Shown here: in pieces, positions 37,228 to 48,444 of the stretch
Numbering within the stretch: the stretch's first letter is position 1
How the letters are laid out: each line of letters opens with the position of its first letter
DNA from: Bacillota bacterium
GTDB taxonomy: Bacteria > Bacillota > Clostridia > Acetivibrionales > DTU013
DNA: 64,000 nt
Direction: 5' to 3'
Assembly: GCA_023412665.1 (NCBI GenBank)
Contig: JAEZCA010000003.1
Coordinates: 1 to 64,000 of the forward strand
Made by a program: the position numbers and the translations under genes
Notes under the pieces: model-generated
Seen by the model: the letters and a program-made list of their open reading frames with translations, nothing else
Told to the model about the DNA's origin: nothing
Database searches by the model: none

Positions 37228-37815
37228 ATGTCCAGAAGCACGGAATTGAGCAGAAAAACAGCGGAGACCGATATCCGGCTGAGGCTTGACATCGATGGAA
37301 GCGGCAGCTCTTCTGTAGACACAGGCGTCGGATTCCTGGACCATATGCTGACGCTGTTTTCAAAGCACGGACTGCTGGACCTGGAGGTCAAAGCAAGCGG
37401 AGACCTGCAGGTAGATGCCCACCATACGGTGGAGGATATCGGAATAGTGCTCGGGCAGGCTCTGAAACAGGCGCTGGGTGACAAAAGATCCATAAAGCGC
37501 TATGGAACGGCTTATGTCCCGATGGATGAGGCTCTTGCCATGGTTTCGGTAGATATCGGCGGCAGGCCGTATCTTGTATGCAATGTCAGGTTTGCCGGAG
37601 ATCGGGCAGGAGATATGGATACCGAGCTGGTCGAAGAATTCTTCAGAGCTGTTTCGGTGAATGCGGGCATGAATATTCACATAAATGTCATGTACGGAAG
37701 CAACAACCACCATATCATAGAAGCTGTCTTCAAGGCCTTCGGAAGGGCGTTGGACGAGGCGGCGGGCATTGACGGACGCATAGACGGGGTCATGTCCACA
37801 AAAGGAATGCTTTAG
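37228..37815 (+). CDS. hisB: Imidazoleglycerol-phosphate dehydratase
   Basis: A 195-residue single-function HisB. The two histidine-rich repeats that bind manganese are seen: [16 protein letters not shown] with [14 protein letters not shown], and later [18 protein letters not shown] with [17 protein letters not shown]. It removes water from imidazoleglycerol phosphate. GGAGGTG precedes the start. No histidinol-phosphatase domain is fused and no separate phosphatase gene is in the operon, so that step must be encoded elsewhere. Confidence 0.96.
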   Translation: MSRSTELSRKTAETDIRLRLDIDGSGSSSVDTGVGFLDHMLTLFSKHGLLDLEVKASGDLQVDAHHTVEDIGIVLGQALKQALGDKRSIKRYGTAYVPMDEALAMVSVDIGGRPYLVCNVRFAGDRAGDMDTELVEEFFRAVSVNAGMNIHINVMYGSNNHHIIEAVFKAFGRALDEAAGIDGRIDGVMSTKGML

Positions 37816-37879
37816 GTGGAACAAGTAAATTAAATAATTTGATACAAAACTAATCAATGACATAGAAAGGATAATAAAC

Positions 37880-38764
37880 ATGTTGATAAATGATACGAGC
37901 TTTATTGACAAGCCGCTCTTTATTAAGGGCAAGGTAAGGAATGTATATGATCTGGGAGATAAGCTGCTTATTGTCGTGACAGACAGAATATCGGCATTTG
38001 ATGTTGTGTTTCCCAACCTTATCCCGAACAAGGGAAAGGTGCTTAACAGCATTTCGGAATTCTGGTTCGGTTTCACCTCGGACATAATAGGAAGCCACCT
38101 TATCACGACTGATGTATCCCAGTACCCTGACGGTCTGTCAAAGTTCGCGGAGGAACTGCAGGGCAGATCGATGCTGGTACACAAGGTTGAGATGGCCCCG
38201 GCTGAATGCATAGTGAGAGGTTATCTGGAGGGCTCCGGTCTGAAGGAATATAATGCGACCGGATCCATATGCGGCATAAGGCTGCCGGCTGGACTGAAGC
38301 AGGGAGATAAGCTGCCTGAACCGATATTCACACCGTCCAGCAAAGCTTCTGAAGGCCACGATATCAATATTACGTATGATGAACTGACAGATGATATCGG
38401 GCTGGAGCTTGCACAGCAGCTTAGAGATAAAAGCATTGCCCTTTACACGGCAGCTGCCCGTCACGCTGAAAGCAAGGGGATAATTCTTGCCGATACCAAG
38501 TTTGAATTCGGGATACTGAACGGAAAGCTGGTGCTTGCCGATGAGGCATTCACACCGGACTCCTCCAGGTTCTGGGATATGGCCGACTACGAACCCGGCA
38601 GACCTCAGAAGAGCTTTGACAAGCAGTTTTTAAGGGATTACCTTGAAAGTATAAAATGGAACAAGCAGCCCCCGGCACCTGAGCTGCCTGAGGATGTTAT
38701 CAGCAAAACCGAGGCAAAATATATTGAAGCTTATGAAAGAATAACGGGCAAAAGGCTGGTATAA
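37880..38764 (+). CDS. purC: SAICAR synthase
   Basis: A 294-residue phosphoribosylaminoimidazole-succinocarboxamide synthase, a purine pathway enzyme lying inside the histidine operon. FIKGKVRNVYDLGDKLLIVVTDRIS-type opening, SAFDVVFPNLIPNKGKVLN, APAECIVRGYLEGSG, ILADTKFEFGILNGKLVLADE and TPDSSRFWDMADYEPGRPQKSFDKQ are all family blocks. It is the longer, eukaryote-like form (about 295 residues, against about 235 in many Bacillota). AGAAAGGAT precedes the start. The link makes sense because histidine synthesis releases AICAR, the product two steps later. Confidence 0.94.
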   Translation: MLINDTSFIDKPLFIKGKVRNVYDLGDKLLIVVTDRISAFDVVFPNLIPNKGKVLNSISEFWFGFTSDIIGSHLITTDVSQYPDGLSKFAEELQGRSMLVHKVEMAPAECIVRGYLEGSGLKEYNATGSICGIRLPAGLKQGDKLPEPIFTPSSKASEGHDINITYDELTDDIGLELAQQLRDKSIALYTAAARHAESKGIILADTKFEFGILNGKLVLADEAFTPDSSRFWDMADYEPGRPQKSFDKQFLRDYLESIKWNKQPPAPELPEDVISKTEAKYIEAYERITGKRLV

Positions 38765-38766
38765 AT

Positions 38767-39372
38767 TTGATTGCAATAATTGATTACGGAGTCGGAAATC
38801 TTGGCAGTGTAGAGAAGGCACTACAGTACATAGGACTTAAGACTGTGGTCACCTCAGACATCCACATCATTAACAGAGCCGATGGAGTGGTTCTTCCGGG
38901 TGTAGGAGCATTTTCAGCTGCCATGGCCAGCCTTGAACGACATGGGCTGGTGCAGGTGGTTAAGGATATAGTCAGTGAAAACAGGCTGTTTCTCGGAATA
39001 TGTCTTGGCATGCAGATGCTGTTCGACTATAGCGAGGAAGGCGGCAGTAAAGTCGAAGGCCTGGGGCTTTTCAAAGGAGCAGTCAAAGCCTTGCCCGCAG
39101 ATGCAGGGCTGAAGGTGCCCCATATAGGCTGGAACTCGCTGCATACCGACGGCTGTCGGCTGTATGAAGGGCTGCCGGATAACCCATATGTATATTTTGT
39201 ACACTCCTTTTATCTGGAGGCTGGGGACAGGTCGATCGTTACGGCGTCCTGTGACTACGGAGTGAACTTCGATGCGGCGATTGGAAGAGGCAGGGTATTT
39301 GCAACCCAGTTTCATCCCGAAAAGAGCGGTGAGATCGGGCTCAACATACTGAAAAACTGGGCTGGCCTGTGA
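38767..39372 (+). CDS. hisH: Imidazole glycerol phosphate synthase, glutaminase subunit
   Basis: A 201-residue class I glutamine amidotransferase feeding ammonia to HisF. IIDYGVGNLGSVEKAL, VLPGVGAFSAAM, FLGICLGMQMLFDYSEEG (nucleophile Cys) and FATQFHPEKSGEIGL (His/Glu of the triad) are present. The start is TTG at 38767, two bases after the purC stop, with only a weak ribosome site inside purC, so it is probably translationally coupled. No earlier ATG is available in frame. Confidence 0.94.
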   Translation: MIAIIDYGVGNLGSVEKALQYIGLKTVVTSDIHIINRADGVVLPGVGAFSAAMASLERHGLVQVVKDIVSENRLFLGICLGMQMLFDYSEEGGSKVEGLGLFKGAVKALPADAGLKVPHIGWNSLHTDGCRLYEGLPDNPYVYFVHSFYLEAGDRSIVTASCDYGVNFDAAIGRGRVFATQFHPEKSGEIGLNILKNWAGL

Positions 39373-39399
39373 ACAACACAATATGACAGGAGTGAAATA

Positions 39400-40113
39400 A
39401 TGATTATATATCCGGCAATCGATATAAAGGACGGCAAATGTGTCAGACTTGTACAGGGGCAATTCAATGATGTGACCGTATACTCGGAGCATCCCGTTGA
39501 AATGGCATACAGGTTCGAGCAGCTTGGCGCCGAGTACATCCATGTGGTGGATCTGGACGGAGCAAGGCTGGGATGTCCCCAGAACACCGCGGTTATAAGC
39601 GAGATGGCAGTAAAGCTTGGGATACCGGTCCAATTGGGCGGCGGTATCAGAACTATTGAAACAATAGAGATAATCCTTTGTAAAGGAATTGAAAGAGTGA
39701 TCCTGGGAACCTCGGCTGTAAATGATCAGGAGCTTGTAAAGCAAGCTGTCCGGAGCTTCGGCAAAAACCTCGCTGTAGCCATAGATGCAAAGGACGGGCT
39801 TGTGGCCATCGAAGGGTGGGCAAAGACAAGCGAGTTTACAGCGATAGGGTTTGCTAAAAAGATGGAGGAGCTTGGCGCCAAGGTCATCATATACACCGAC
39901 ATATCCAGGGATGGGATGCTGAAGGGACCCAACCTGAAAGCAATGGAGGAAATGGTCAGGGCGGTGAAGATCGATGTCATTGCCTCCGGCGGGGTCACAA
40001 GCCTGCAGGATATAAAAGACCTGAAGAATATAGGCGTATCCGGTGCAATCGTAGGGAAAGCCCTGTATACGGGAGATATCGATCTGAAGGAAGCCATTGC
40101 CGCAGCGAAGTAA
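39400..40113 (+). CDS. hisA: Phosphoribosylformimino-AICAR-P isomerase
   Basis: A 237-residue half-barrel-repeat TIM enzyme opening the ribose ring of ProFAR. YPAIDIKDGKCVRLVQGQF (catalytic Asp), VVDLDGARLG, QLGGGIRTIE, IYTDISRDGMLKGPN (second catalytic Asp) and VIASGGVTSLQDI are present. AGGAGTG precedes the start. Similarity with HisF further on is the known ancestral relation. Confidence 0.96.
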   Translation: MIIYPAIDIKDGKCVRLVQGQFNDVTVYSEHPVEMAYRFEQLGAEYIHVVDLDGARLGCPQNTAVISEMAVKLGIPVQLGGGIRTIETIEIILCKGIERVILGTSAVNDQELVKQAVRSFGKNLAVAIDAKDGLVAIEGWAKTSEFTAIGFAKKMEELGAKVIIYTDISRDGMLKGPNLKAMEEMVRAVKIDVIASGGVTSLQDIKDLKNIGVSGAIVGKALYTGDIDLKEAIAAAK

Positions 40114-40140
40114 TACAGGTTAAGCAAAGGGGTGGGAGAT

Positions 40141-40902
40141 ATGCATACCAAACGTATAATACCGTGTCTTGATGTTTTGGGGGGAAGAGTCGTAAAGGGA
40201 GTTAACTTCGTAAACTTCAAGGATGCCGGGGACCCTGTGGAGAACGCAGCATTTTATGACAAGGCCGGAGCGGATGAACTGACCTTCCTTGACATTACTG
40301 CATCGGCAGATGCAAGAAGTATTATGATCGACGTAGTACGCCGGGTGGCAGAGCATGTATTCATACCCTTCACGGTAGGCGGAGGCATAAGGACCTGCGA
40401 TGATTTCAGGGAGATACTCAAGGCCGGTGCAGACAAGGTTTCTGTCAATTCAGCCGCTCTCAAGAGACCTGAGCTCATATCTGAGGCGGCGGAACGATTC
40501 GGCAGCCAGTGCGTGGTAGTGGCCATAGATGCAAAAAGGCGCGCCGGCGGAGGCGGATGGGATGTCTATCTGAACGGCGGTCGTGTCAATACGGGTCTGG
40601 ATGCAGTGGAATGGGCGGTCCGGGCCGAGAGGCTGGGAGCGGGTGAGATACTTCTGACAAGCATGGATTGTGACGGTACAAAAAACGGTTATGATATTGA
40701 ACTGACAAGAGCGGTGTCGGAGAGTACGGGCATACCAGTCATAGCTTCGGGAGGAGCAGGAAGTATGGAACATTTTTATGAGGCTTTGACCGAAGGCAAG
40801 GCGGATGCGGTGCTGGCGGCATCGCTGTTCCACTTCAGGGAACTGGAGATACGCAATGTCAAGGCATATCTCAAGGAAAAAGGGATAGAAGTGAGGGCAT
40901 GA
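40141..40902 (+). CDS. hisF: Imidazole glycerol phosphate synthase, cyclase subunit
   Basis: A 253-residue TIM-barrel cyclase working with HisH and releasing [25 protein letters not shown] (catalytic Asp), [58 protein letters not shown] (second Asp) and [13 protein letters not shown] all match. The ATG at 40141 follows AAAGGGGTGGGAG. The next gene starts one base after its stop. Confidence 0.96.
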   Translation: MHTKRIIPCLDVLGGRVVKGVNFVNFKDAGDPVENAAFYDKAGADELTFLDITASADARSIMIDVVRRVAEHVFIPFTVGGGIRTCDDFREILKAGADKVSVNSAALKRPELISEAAERFGSQCVVVAIDAKRRAGGGGWDVYLNGGRVNTGLDAVEWAVRAERLGAGEILLTSMDCDGTKNGYDIELTRAVSESTGIPVIASGGAGSMEHFYEALTEGKADAVLAASLFHFRELEIRNVKAYLKEKGIEVRA

Positions 40903-40903
40903 A

Positions 40904-41680
40904 ATGGCGAACATTCTGGAAATGGTAAAATACAATGCCGATGGGCTTGTACCGGCAGTAGCACAGGACATCAGGACCGATGAGGTGCTGATGCTCGCAT
41001 ATATGAATGAGGAGTCTCTGAAGAAGACCATCCAAACAGGATTGGTCCACTACTACAGCAGGAGCAGACAAAAGCTGTGGTGCAAGGGAGAGACCTCCGG
41101 TCACTATCAGAAGGTCAGAAGCATCAGTATCGACTGCGATGGCGACACTCTGCTGCTCAAGGTGGAGCAGACCGGTGTCGCATGTCATACAGGCCACCGT
41201 TCCTGCTTCTTTACCAGGCTGGAGGCGGACGAATTGGCAGCCGGCGCAGATATGAAAGCAGATGCCGGACCAGAGGGTAATACCGCTGCGAACACAGAAG
41301 ATCCAGTTACCTTTTATAGCGGCGCTTCGGTGACAAAAGGTGCCGTAAGTGACAGCGCTCCTGGTTCTTCTTCAGATGACACCTCTGGTATCCATACAGC
41401 GGGACCTGAGGTTCTTGGAAAGGTATTTGATGTTATATGTGACAGGCTTGCGCACCCAAAGGAGGGCTCATATACCAATTACCTTTTTACAAAAGGGCTT
41501 GACAAGATACTTAAGAAGGTGGGAGAGGAAGCCTGTGAAGTAGTCATAGCCTCAAAAAACGGCTCGGCCGGGGACATCACCGCAGAAATTGCAGATTTGT
41601 TCTATCATATAATGGTACTTCTGGCACAGCATGGTCTGACATTGAATAATGTATATGAGGAATTGAAAAAACGAGAGTAA
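40904..41680 (+). CDS. hisIE: Bifunctional phosphoribosyl-AMP cyclohydrolase / phosphoribosyl-ATP pyrophosphatase
   Basis: 258 residues carrying steps two and three of the pathway. The N-terminal HisI domain (residues 1-108) has [33 protein letters not shown] and the zinc cysteines in [26 protein letters not shown]. The C-terminal HisE domain (about 169-258) has [21 protein letters not shown] and [18 protein letters not shown]. Between them is a 60-residue Ala/Gly/Ser/Asp-rich linker, much longer than in usual HisIE fusions (total about 200-215). Last gene of the operon. GTGAGGGC precedes the start. Confidence 0.94.
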   Translation: MANILEMVKYNADGLVPAVAQDIRTDEVLMLAYMNEESLKKTIQTGLVHYYSRSRQKLWCKGETSGHYQKVRSISIDCDGDTLLLKVEQTGVACHTGHRSCFFTRLEADELAAGADMKADAGPEGNTAANTEDPVTFYSGASVTKGAVSDSAPGSSSDDTSGIHTAGPEVLGKVFDVICDRLAHPKEGSYTNYLFTKGLDKILKKVGEEACEVVIASKNGSAGDITAEIADLFYHIMVLLAQHGLTLNNVYEELKKRE

Positions 41681-41806
41681 TACTGAAAAACGATGAAATA
41701 TTGCACAATAGCAGGATAATCTGGCCAATTGCTTCTAAAACGGCACATTTTAGAAAAAACGCATATTTGATTATAAATTGGATAATATATTATATTATTA
41801 ATGTGA

Positions 41807-41833
41807 TTAGCACTCAATATAAGTGAGTGCTAA
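41807..41833. promoter_or_regulatory. CIRCE operator of groESL
   Basis: The inverted repeat TTAGCACTC, nine bases, GAGTGCTAA is a perfect CIRCE element, the HrcA binding site. An AT-rich promoter region (TTGATT near 41767 and TATATT near 41791) lies directly before it. HrcA itself is not in the window. Confidence 0.97.
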
Positions 41834-41843
41834 CAAAATGTAA

Positions 41844-42155
<312 letters not shown>

Positions 42156-42190
42156 TAGGCAGGCAATCGTTTTATAAAATTAAATGCTGA

Positions 42191-43837
<1,647 letters not shown>

Positions 43838-43896
43838 GCCGTATGTAATAACACGTAACAAGGCTTTATTGAAAAAACATAAGGTTGATACCTTTG

Positions 43897-43927
43897 AAAA
43901 AGGCTCGCATTCGCGGGCCTTTTTTAT
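43897..43927 (+). terminator. Terminator after groEL
   Basis: AAAAAGGCTCGC pairs with GCGGGCCTTTTT around an ATTC loop (one or two mismatches), then a T run. Confidence 0.85.
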
Positions 43928-44068
43928 TGTATTTAGAAAACCCCGCGTTTCAGGATAGCTTTTAGCGGTGAGTAATAAAACTCCTTTTGATTAATGATGC
44001 TGCGGTCTGCCAACTGCAACTAAAATTCAAGTATATGTGGCACCCCCCTTCATGAATTAGTATCATAC

Positions 44069-44207
44069 CGCACTACTCGTTATTTCAACTTTAGAACAGA
44101 ATTCCGTTAAAAAACGGCTCATTTTATATATAAACCTGATAAAAATGAGGCATATTCTACGTAATGCCACACAGTTTCGTCCTATAATTGCAAAAACGAG
44201 TAGTGCG
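44069..44207. repeat. 139-base element bounded by a perfect 13-base inverted repeat
   Basis: CGCACTACTCGTT (44069-44081) is matched exactly by AACGAGTAGTGCG (44195-44207). Inside, CTCATTTT and AAAATGAG pair (near 44128-44152). The unit has no gene and looks like a small non-autonomous element or a structured intergenic unit. The rest of the 626-base gap between groEL and the ABC-F gene shows nothing I can name. Confidence 0.45.
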
Positions 44208-44463
44208 ATCCGGTTTTGCTACTCTATCCCCGTCTGCAAATCTCAACCTACCATCGCTTCCTTGCCAAATCCTTATTGCTAACGAACCTGCTTTGCAGGA
44301 CGCACAGCGGCTTTCCGAAATGGGCAAGGATGGGTTGTGTTGAAACATAATCAAAGTACAATACGTCTATTCGTGAACCTCCCGGCTCAATTACATTTAA
44401 TCAAGCCGGGGGTGGAAACAGCACCGATATCTGGCCTGGAACTCAGGATGTGGCATGAGTATA

Positions 44464-46362
44464 TCACATAAGCTGATAATACAGACTTTCCAGTTCTTTT
44501 GTCAGATTATCATACTCAATATATGTTTCAAGGGGAGTTTCGGGCCCGAAGGATGCTTCGAACTCCTTCTGTTTCATTTCAAGCTCGGCAAAGCTCTTCT
44601 CGAGCTGAGCAGGGTCGGGTGCCTGAATTATCTTTTCTTCCTTGGGATGTGCTTTGTTACTCTTTGTATCGCTATCGTATTTTTGTTTCCGCATTTTTTC
44701 CCTTAGTTTTTCTTCCTTGAAGGCTTGCATCAGCTGTTTGTATTTTTCATAATTGCCTTCATATGAATACATCCTGCCGCTGTTGAATTCCAGTATCCTG
44801 TTGACACAACGAGTGAGGAAGTACCTGTCATGTGATATGGCTATGATCGTGCCGTTGAATTTCAGCAAGGCAGCTTCCAGTGCGTCTCTCGACTGTATGT
44901 CCAGATGGTTTGTCGGCTCGTCCATAATAAGGCAGTCCGGTTTTTCAAGCATCATACAGCACAGATACAGCCTTGATCTCTCACCGCCGCTCAGTACCGA
45001 AATTTTTTTGTCAACATCATCTCCGTAGAATTGAAACTTCGAAAGCTGCTGCCTTGCATCGTATTCCTTCATTTCACCAAAGGTGAGAAGCTCCTCCAGC
45101 AGTGTTCTGTCTTCATCCTCAAACGCAACCTCCTGGCCAAGGCAGCCGTATTTCACCCAGCTTCCAAGCCTGGCAGTCCCTTTGAAAGCCTCATCTAATC
45201 CAAGCAGGATATTTAAAAGGGTAGTCTTCCCGCAGCCATTTGGACCAATTATACCTACCCTTTCACCGCCTCTTACAAGGAAACTGACGTCAGAAAAAAG
45301 CTTAACATCGCCATAGTGTTTTGTGAGTTTATCGGCCATAGCGATTTCTGCGCTGATATGACTTGCCTTATCGAAGCCGATCCTTGGAGCGGCATTTTTG
45401 TATAGATGCTGCTGATCTCGCGTATCCTTGAGCTTTACATCCAACTCATTCTGAAGCCTCTCGACGGATTTGAGCCTGCTTTTCCAGGCACTTATCTTAT
45501 GTGTGCGTTTAAGCTGCTCGGCAATTGAAGCCTCCCGCCGGATCTCCTGATTCAGCCTGAATCTCTCACTTCTGGTAAACTCCAGCAGCTTCTCCTTCTG
45601 CTCCATAAAGGTCGTGTAATTGCCGCTTCTCTCTGTAATAGTGCCATTATCCAGTTCAGCCACTCTGGTAGCCACCTGGTCAAGGAAATACCTGTCATGG
45701 GATACGACGAGCACACCTCCGCCAAATCTCTTTAAAAACCCTTCAAGCCACTCAACTCCATCAATATCCAGATGGTTTGTCGGCTCGTCAAGCACCAGCA
45801 GGTCAGGTTCCTCAAGCAGTATTCTGGCCAGCGCCACCCTCATTTTTTCACCGCCGCTCAGAAGCTCTACCGGAAGAGTCAGCGCTTCCTCCTTCAGGCC
45901 GAGACCCATAAGCATTGATTTTATTTTAGATTCTATCGTGTAGCCATCAAGGCTCTCATACCTGTTAACTAATTTTGAATACTCGGCAAGGACTGTGTTA
46001 TATTGCTCCTGGCTCTCCAATAGACTTGTATCGGTCATTTTCCTTTCCAGGCTCCTCATTTTTTGTTCCAACCTGCTGATATCCTCGTGAAACAGTGCGG
46101 TCTCCTTAAACACTCTACCGCCGGTACCCATTTCATTCAAATCCTGTGTCAGGTATCCCATCCTTGAGCCTCTGGCGACCGAAGCGCTGCCGGAGTCACA
46201 TGTCTCCAGTCCTGCAGCGATCCTCAGCAAAGTGGTCTTGCCGGCTCCGTTGGGCCCGACAAGGGCAACTCTTTCACCTCTTTCTATCCTCAGGCTTGCG
46301 CCGTTGAGCACCACCTTGTTTCTGTACTCCTTTACTACATTTGTGATTGTTAGCATACTCAT
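44464..46362 (-). CDS. ABC-F family ATPase (ribosome-associated)
   Basis: 632 residues with two ABC domains in one chain and no membrane segment: the ABC-F type, which acts on the ribosome (translation factor or antibiotic protection). Walker A motifs are LVGPNGAGKTTLL and IIGPNGCGKTTLL. Signatures are LSGGEKMRVALAR and LSGGERSRLYLCC, each with an LDEPTNHLDI or MDEPTNHLDI Walker B. The interdomain linker is charged (TERSGNYTTFMEQKEKLLEF onward), and a C-terminal coiled-coil tail (about 560-632) resembles the Uup/YdiF group. The ATG at 46362 has GGGAGGG upstream. The long leader contains terminator-like hairpins at 46505-46640, suggesting attenuation control. Whether it gives drug resistance cannot be told. 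Confidence 0.9.
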   Translation of the reverse strand: MSMLTITNVVKEYRNKVVLNGASLRIERGERVALVGPNGAGKTTLLRIAAGLETCDSGSASVARGSRMGYLTQDLNEMGTGGRVFKETALFHEDISRLEQKMRSLERKMTDTSLLESQEQYNTVLAEYSKLVNRYESLDGYTIESKIKSMLMGLGLKEEALTLPVELLSGGEKMRVALARILLEEPDLLVLDEPTNHLDIDGVEWLEGFLKRFGGGVLVVSHDRYFLDQVATRVAELDNGTITERSGNYTTFMEQKEKLLEFTRSERFRLNQEIRREASIAEQLKRTHKISAWKSRLKSVERLQNELDVKLKDTRDQQHLYKNAAPRIGFDKASHISAEIAMADKLTKHYGDVKLFSDVSFLVRGGERVGIIGPNGCGKTTLLNILLGLDEAFKGTARLGSWVKYGCLGQEVAFEDEDRTLLEELLTFGEMKEYDARQQLSKFQFYGDDVDKKISVLSGGERSRLYLCCMMLEKPDCLIMDEPTNHLDIQSRDALEAALLKFNGTIIAISHDRYFLTRCVNRILEFNSGRMYSYEGNYEKYKQLMQAFKEEKLREKMRKQKYDSDTKSNKAHPKEEKIIQAPDPAQLEKSFAELEMKQKEFEASFGPETPLETYIEYDNLTKELESLYYQLM

Positions 46363-46504
46363 AATTTTTCCCTCCCAATTGTCCGGATTTACTATGCCTT
46401 GAGCGTTATATCGAGGCAATATATGTTCCAGGTTCCCGTCGCTCTTAATGAAGTCTCAAATGCATCTGCCAGATCCGGGCAATCTGATTCCAATCGCTCT
46501 ATTG

Positions 46505-46640
46505 CACAAAAAAAGCCGCAGATCTGCCGCGGCCTTGCTTTTTTACCCAAACTATCTCATTATGATGATTAGTCAGAAAGCATAGTAATGAAAGGAAATA
46601 GAAAAGCCGCGGATTCAGTGAGGTGTCCGCAGCTTATTGA
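46505..46640 (-). promoter_or_regulatory. Possible attenuator leader of the ABC-F gene
   Basis: Read on the minus strand, a hairpin with GCCGC/GCGGC arms (46533-46515) is followed by seven U residues about 145 bases before the ABC-F start, the form of an intrinsic terminator. A second hairpin, GCTGCGGA/TCCGCGGC (46633-46606), followed by UUUUC, precedes it. Both contain CCGCGG, so they could pair with each other as an antiterminator. No expressed gene lies close upstream that needs a terminator here. The rest of the 873-base gap (46363-47235) shows nothing I can name. Confidence 0.45.
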
Positions 46641-47235
46641 CGAATAACATAACAGCCTGTATAACATAGCAGATGGTAATCTGACGCTGATTGTATCATG
46701 GATACAGTAAAACGTTGAATTCATCATGGCTTCTGCAAAACGCCGGATATATTATGGATCATAATATTTCCTGCGTGTTATTGCATCAGCGAATCTGCTT
46801 AACTGCCGTTGTGATAGTATAAAGCCGTTCTGAATATATAATCAGTTTTTCACCGATAAAGCCAGATGGAACATTACAGCATACATGCATGAACAAACAG
46901 AAGCATCTCTCTGCTGGAGCATGAGCACTTGACTATTCTGCTGTTTTAATATTTCTTCCCGGCTTCGGCTACTTAAGGCTTTTAGGCTCTGGACAATGCA
47001 TCACCGAATATAAATATGCACTTTGATCATCTGACCCTATGGTCATTGTTCAGAGCTGAGGCCATGGCCTTTTGCCGGTACATTTGGATAACACCATTCC
47101 ATGGTATGGACCTCCTGTACGGGCTGTTTTATTTATACCGTCAATACACACTTATACAGCATATATTGACAATACCAGTCAATTATATTATATGCAATTA
47201 CCAAAATCAATACCCGGTGAAATATTGGATCGGGT

Positions 47236-48150
47236 TCACACCGCGATCAGACAGTTGTTCAGCCTCCTGTACTCGCTAGGCGATAAACCATAATGCTTTC
47301 TGAATTGCCTGCCAAAATGTGCAGGATCATTGAAGCCTACCCGTTCAAATATTTCCGATACCGGCAATGTGGTTTCCTTCAGCAGTTGTGAAGCAACGTA
47401 AAGACGCAGCTTCATCAGATATGTCATGATAGTCGTGCTGGTCGCTTCAAGGAAGTCTCTGCCAAGCGATGTCCGATTTATATGAAACTTTCTCGTGAGC
47501 TGTTCCAGTGTTATCCTTTCGCTGTAATTGGCATGCAGATATTGTATTACATCAACTATGTCATCATTTTCCTTATGCAGGGCTATATACTCCATGGACT
47601 GAGGCTGGGCCTCAAGCCCTGATAGCAGGAATAAAAGCTCTATGACAAAGGAACGGCTTCTGCACGGCCAGTAACCGTCAGGCTGTAGAACGATCTGGTT
47701 TTCTATGGAACTGAAAAGCCCGCTTATACGTTTCGCAGTACCCGGACCGATGTTCAGCTGGCCTGTAAAGCCTTCCTGCCGGCGGCAGAAGGGACGCATC
47801 CAGTAAATATCCTGCAGTTCCGTATATGTAAGCTCATTGTCTCCTGAGCGTATTCGTTCAAAATCAAAAGTAATATTGATGATATCGGGATGGAACCAAA
47901 CAGCTTTAGCGCGGCAGCTGCCGCGATTTTCGAACTTGAATATATCAAGCTCGTTAAAGCAGAATACAACGGGTGCCGTAAAGACATACCTTCTGCTGCC
48001 GATTCTGATAACACCGCTGCCCTCTTCTACGAGTATTATCCGCAGGGCCTCCTTATATCCCTTATTAGGATCAAGAGCACTCTCCTGGCCACAGCAAAGG
48101 TTGATTTTATAGCCCTTTAAATTCTCCCTTCCAATCGTTGCAAGATTCAT
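47236..48150 (-). CDS. AraC-family transcriptional regulator
   Basis: A 304-residue regulator. The N-terminal half (IILVEEGSGVIRIGSRRYVFTAP-type beta segments) is a cupin-like ligand domain. The C-terminal 100 residues have the two AraC helix-turn-helix units: ITLEQLTRKFHINRTSLGRDF and VSEIFERVGFNDPAHFGRQFRKHYGLSPSEYRR. The second is the canonical signature. The start MNLATIG at 48150 is favoured because AGGGTG lies nine bases before it; ATG at 48156 is possible. Further upstream in-frame codons are without ribosome sites. Neighbours give no target; it is read divergently from the next gene. Confidence 0.87.
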   Translation of the reverse strand: MNLATIGRENLKGYKINLCCGQESALDPNKGYKEALRIILVEEGSGVIRIGSRRYVFTAPVVFCFNELDIFKFENRGSCRAKAVWFHPDIINITFDFERIRSGDNELTYTELQDIYWMRPFCRRQEGFTGQLNIGPGTAKRISGLFSSIENQIVLQPDGYWPCRSRSFVIELLFLLSGLEAQPQSMEYIALHKENDDIVDVIQYLHANYSERITLEQLTRKFHINRTSLGRDFLEATSTTIMTYLMKLRLYVASQLLKETTLPVSEIFERVGFNDPAHFGRQFRKHYGLSPSEYRRLNNCLIAV

Positions 48151-48444
48151 ACACATATCACCCTGTATTGCATTATTACTATTTATAGGATGATAAAAGT
48201 ATATCAAAATTTCCACTATGGTAAGAGTAGAAAAATTTGGGCTATTAGTAAGATTAATTTCGGTAATGGCAAGTCTCAAGGCGGGTGGTTCCTCAAGACT
48301 TGCCATATATCCTGTCAGATACATTTTGGGGTCAGGAACAATTATGAAAAAATGTCGGCATTGATGTAACCGGCATATACCTATATACTTATCTTGTAAG
48401 CGGACGGCCGTTACTTAATGCAAAGAACAAGAGGTGACTTTGAA

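Noticed and set aside
44157..44354. 65-codon minus-strand frame after groEL
   Set aside because: No ribosome site or family pattern, and it overlaps the inverted-repeat element.
46405..46425. TATATCGAGGC before the ABC-F gene as a repeat copy
   Set aside because: Only the opening bases match and there is no closing GCCTCG arm.
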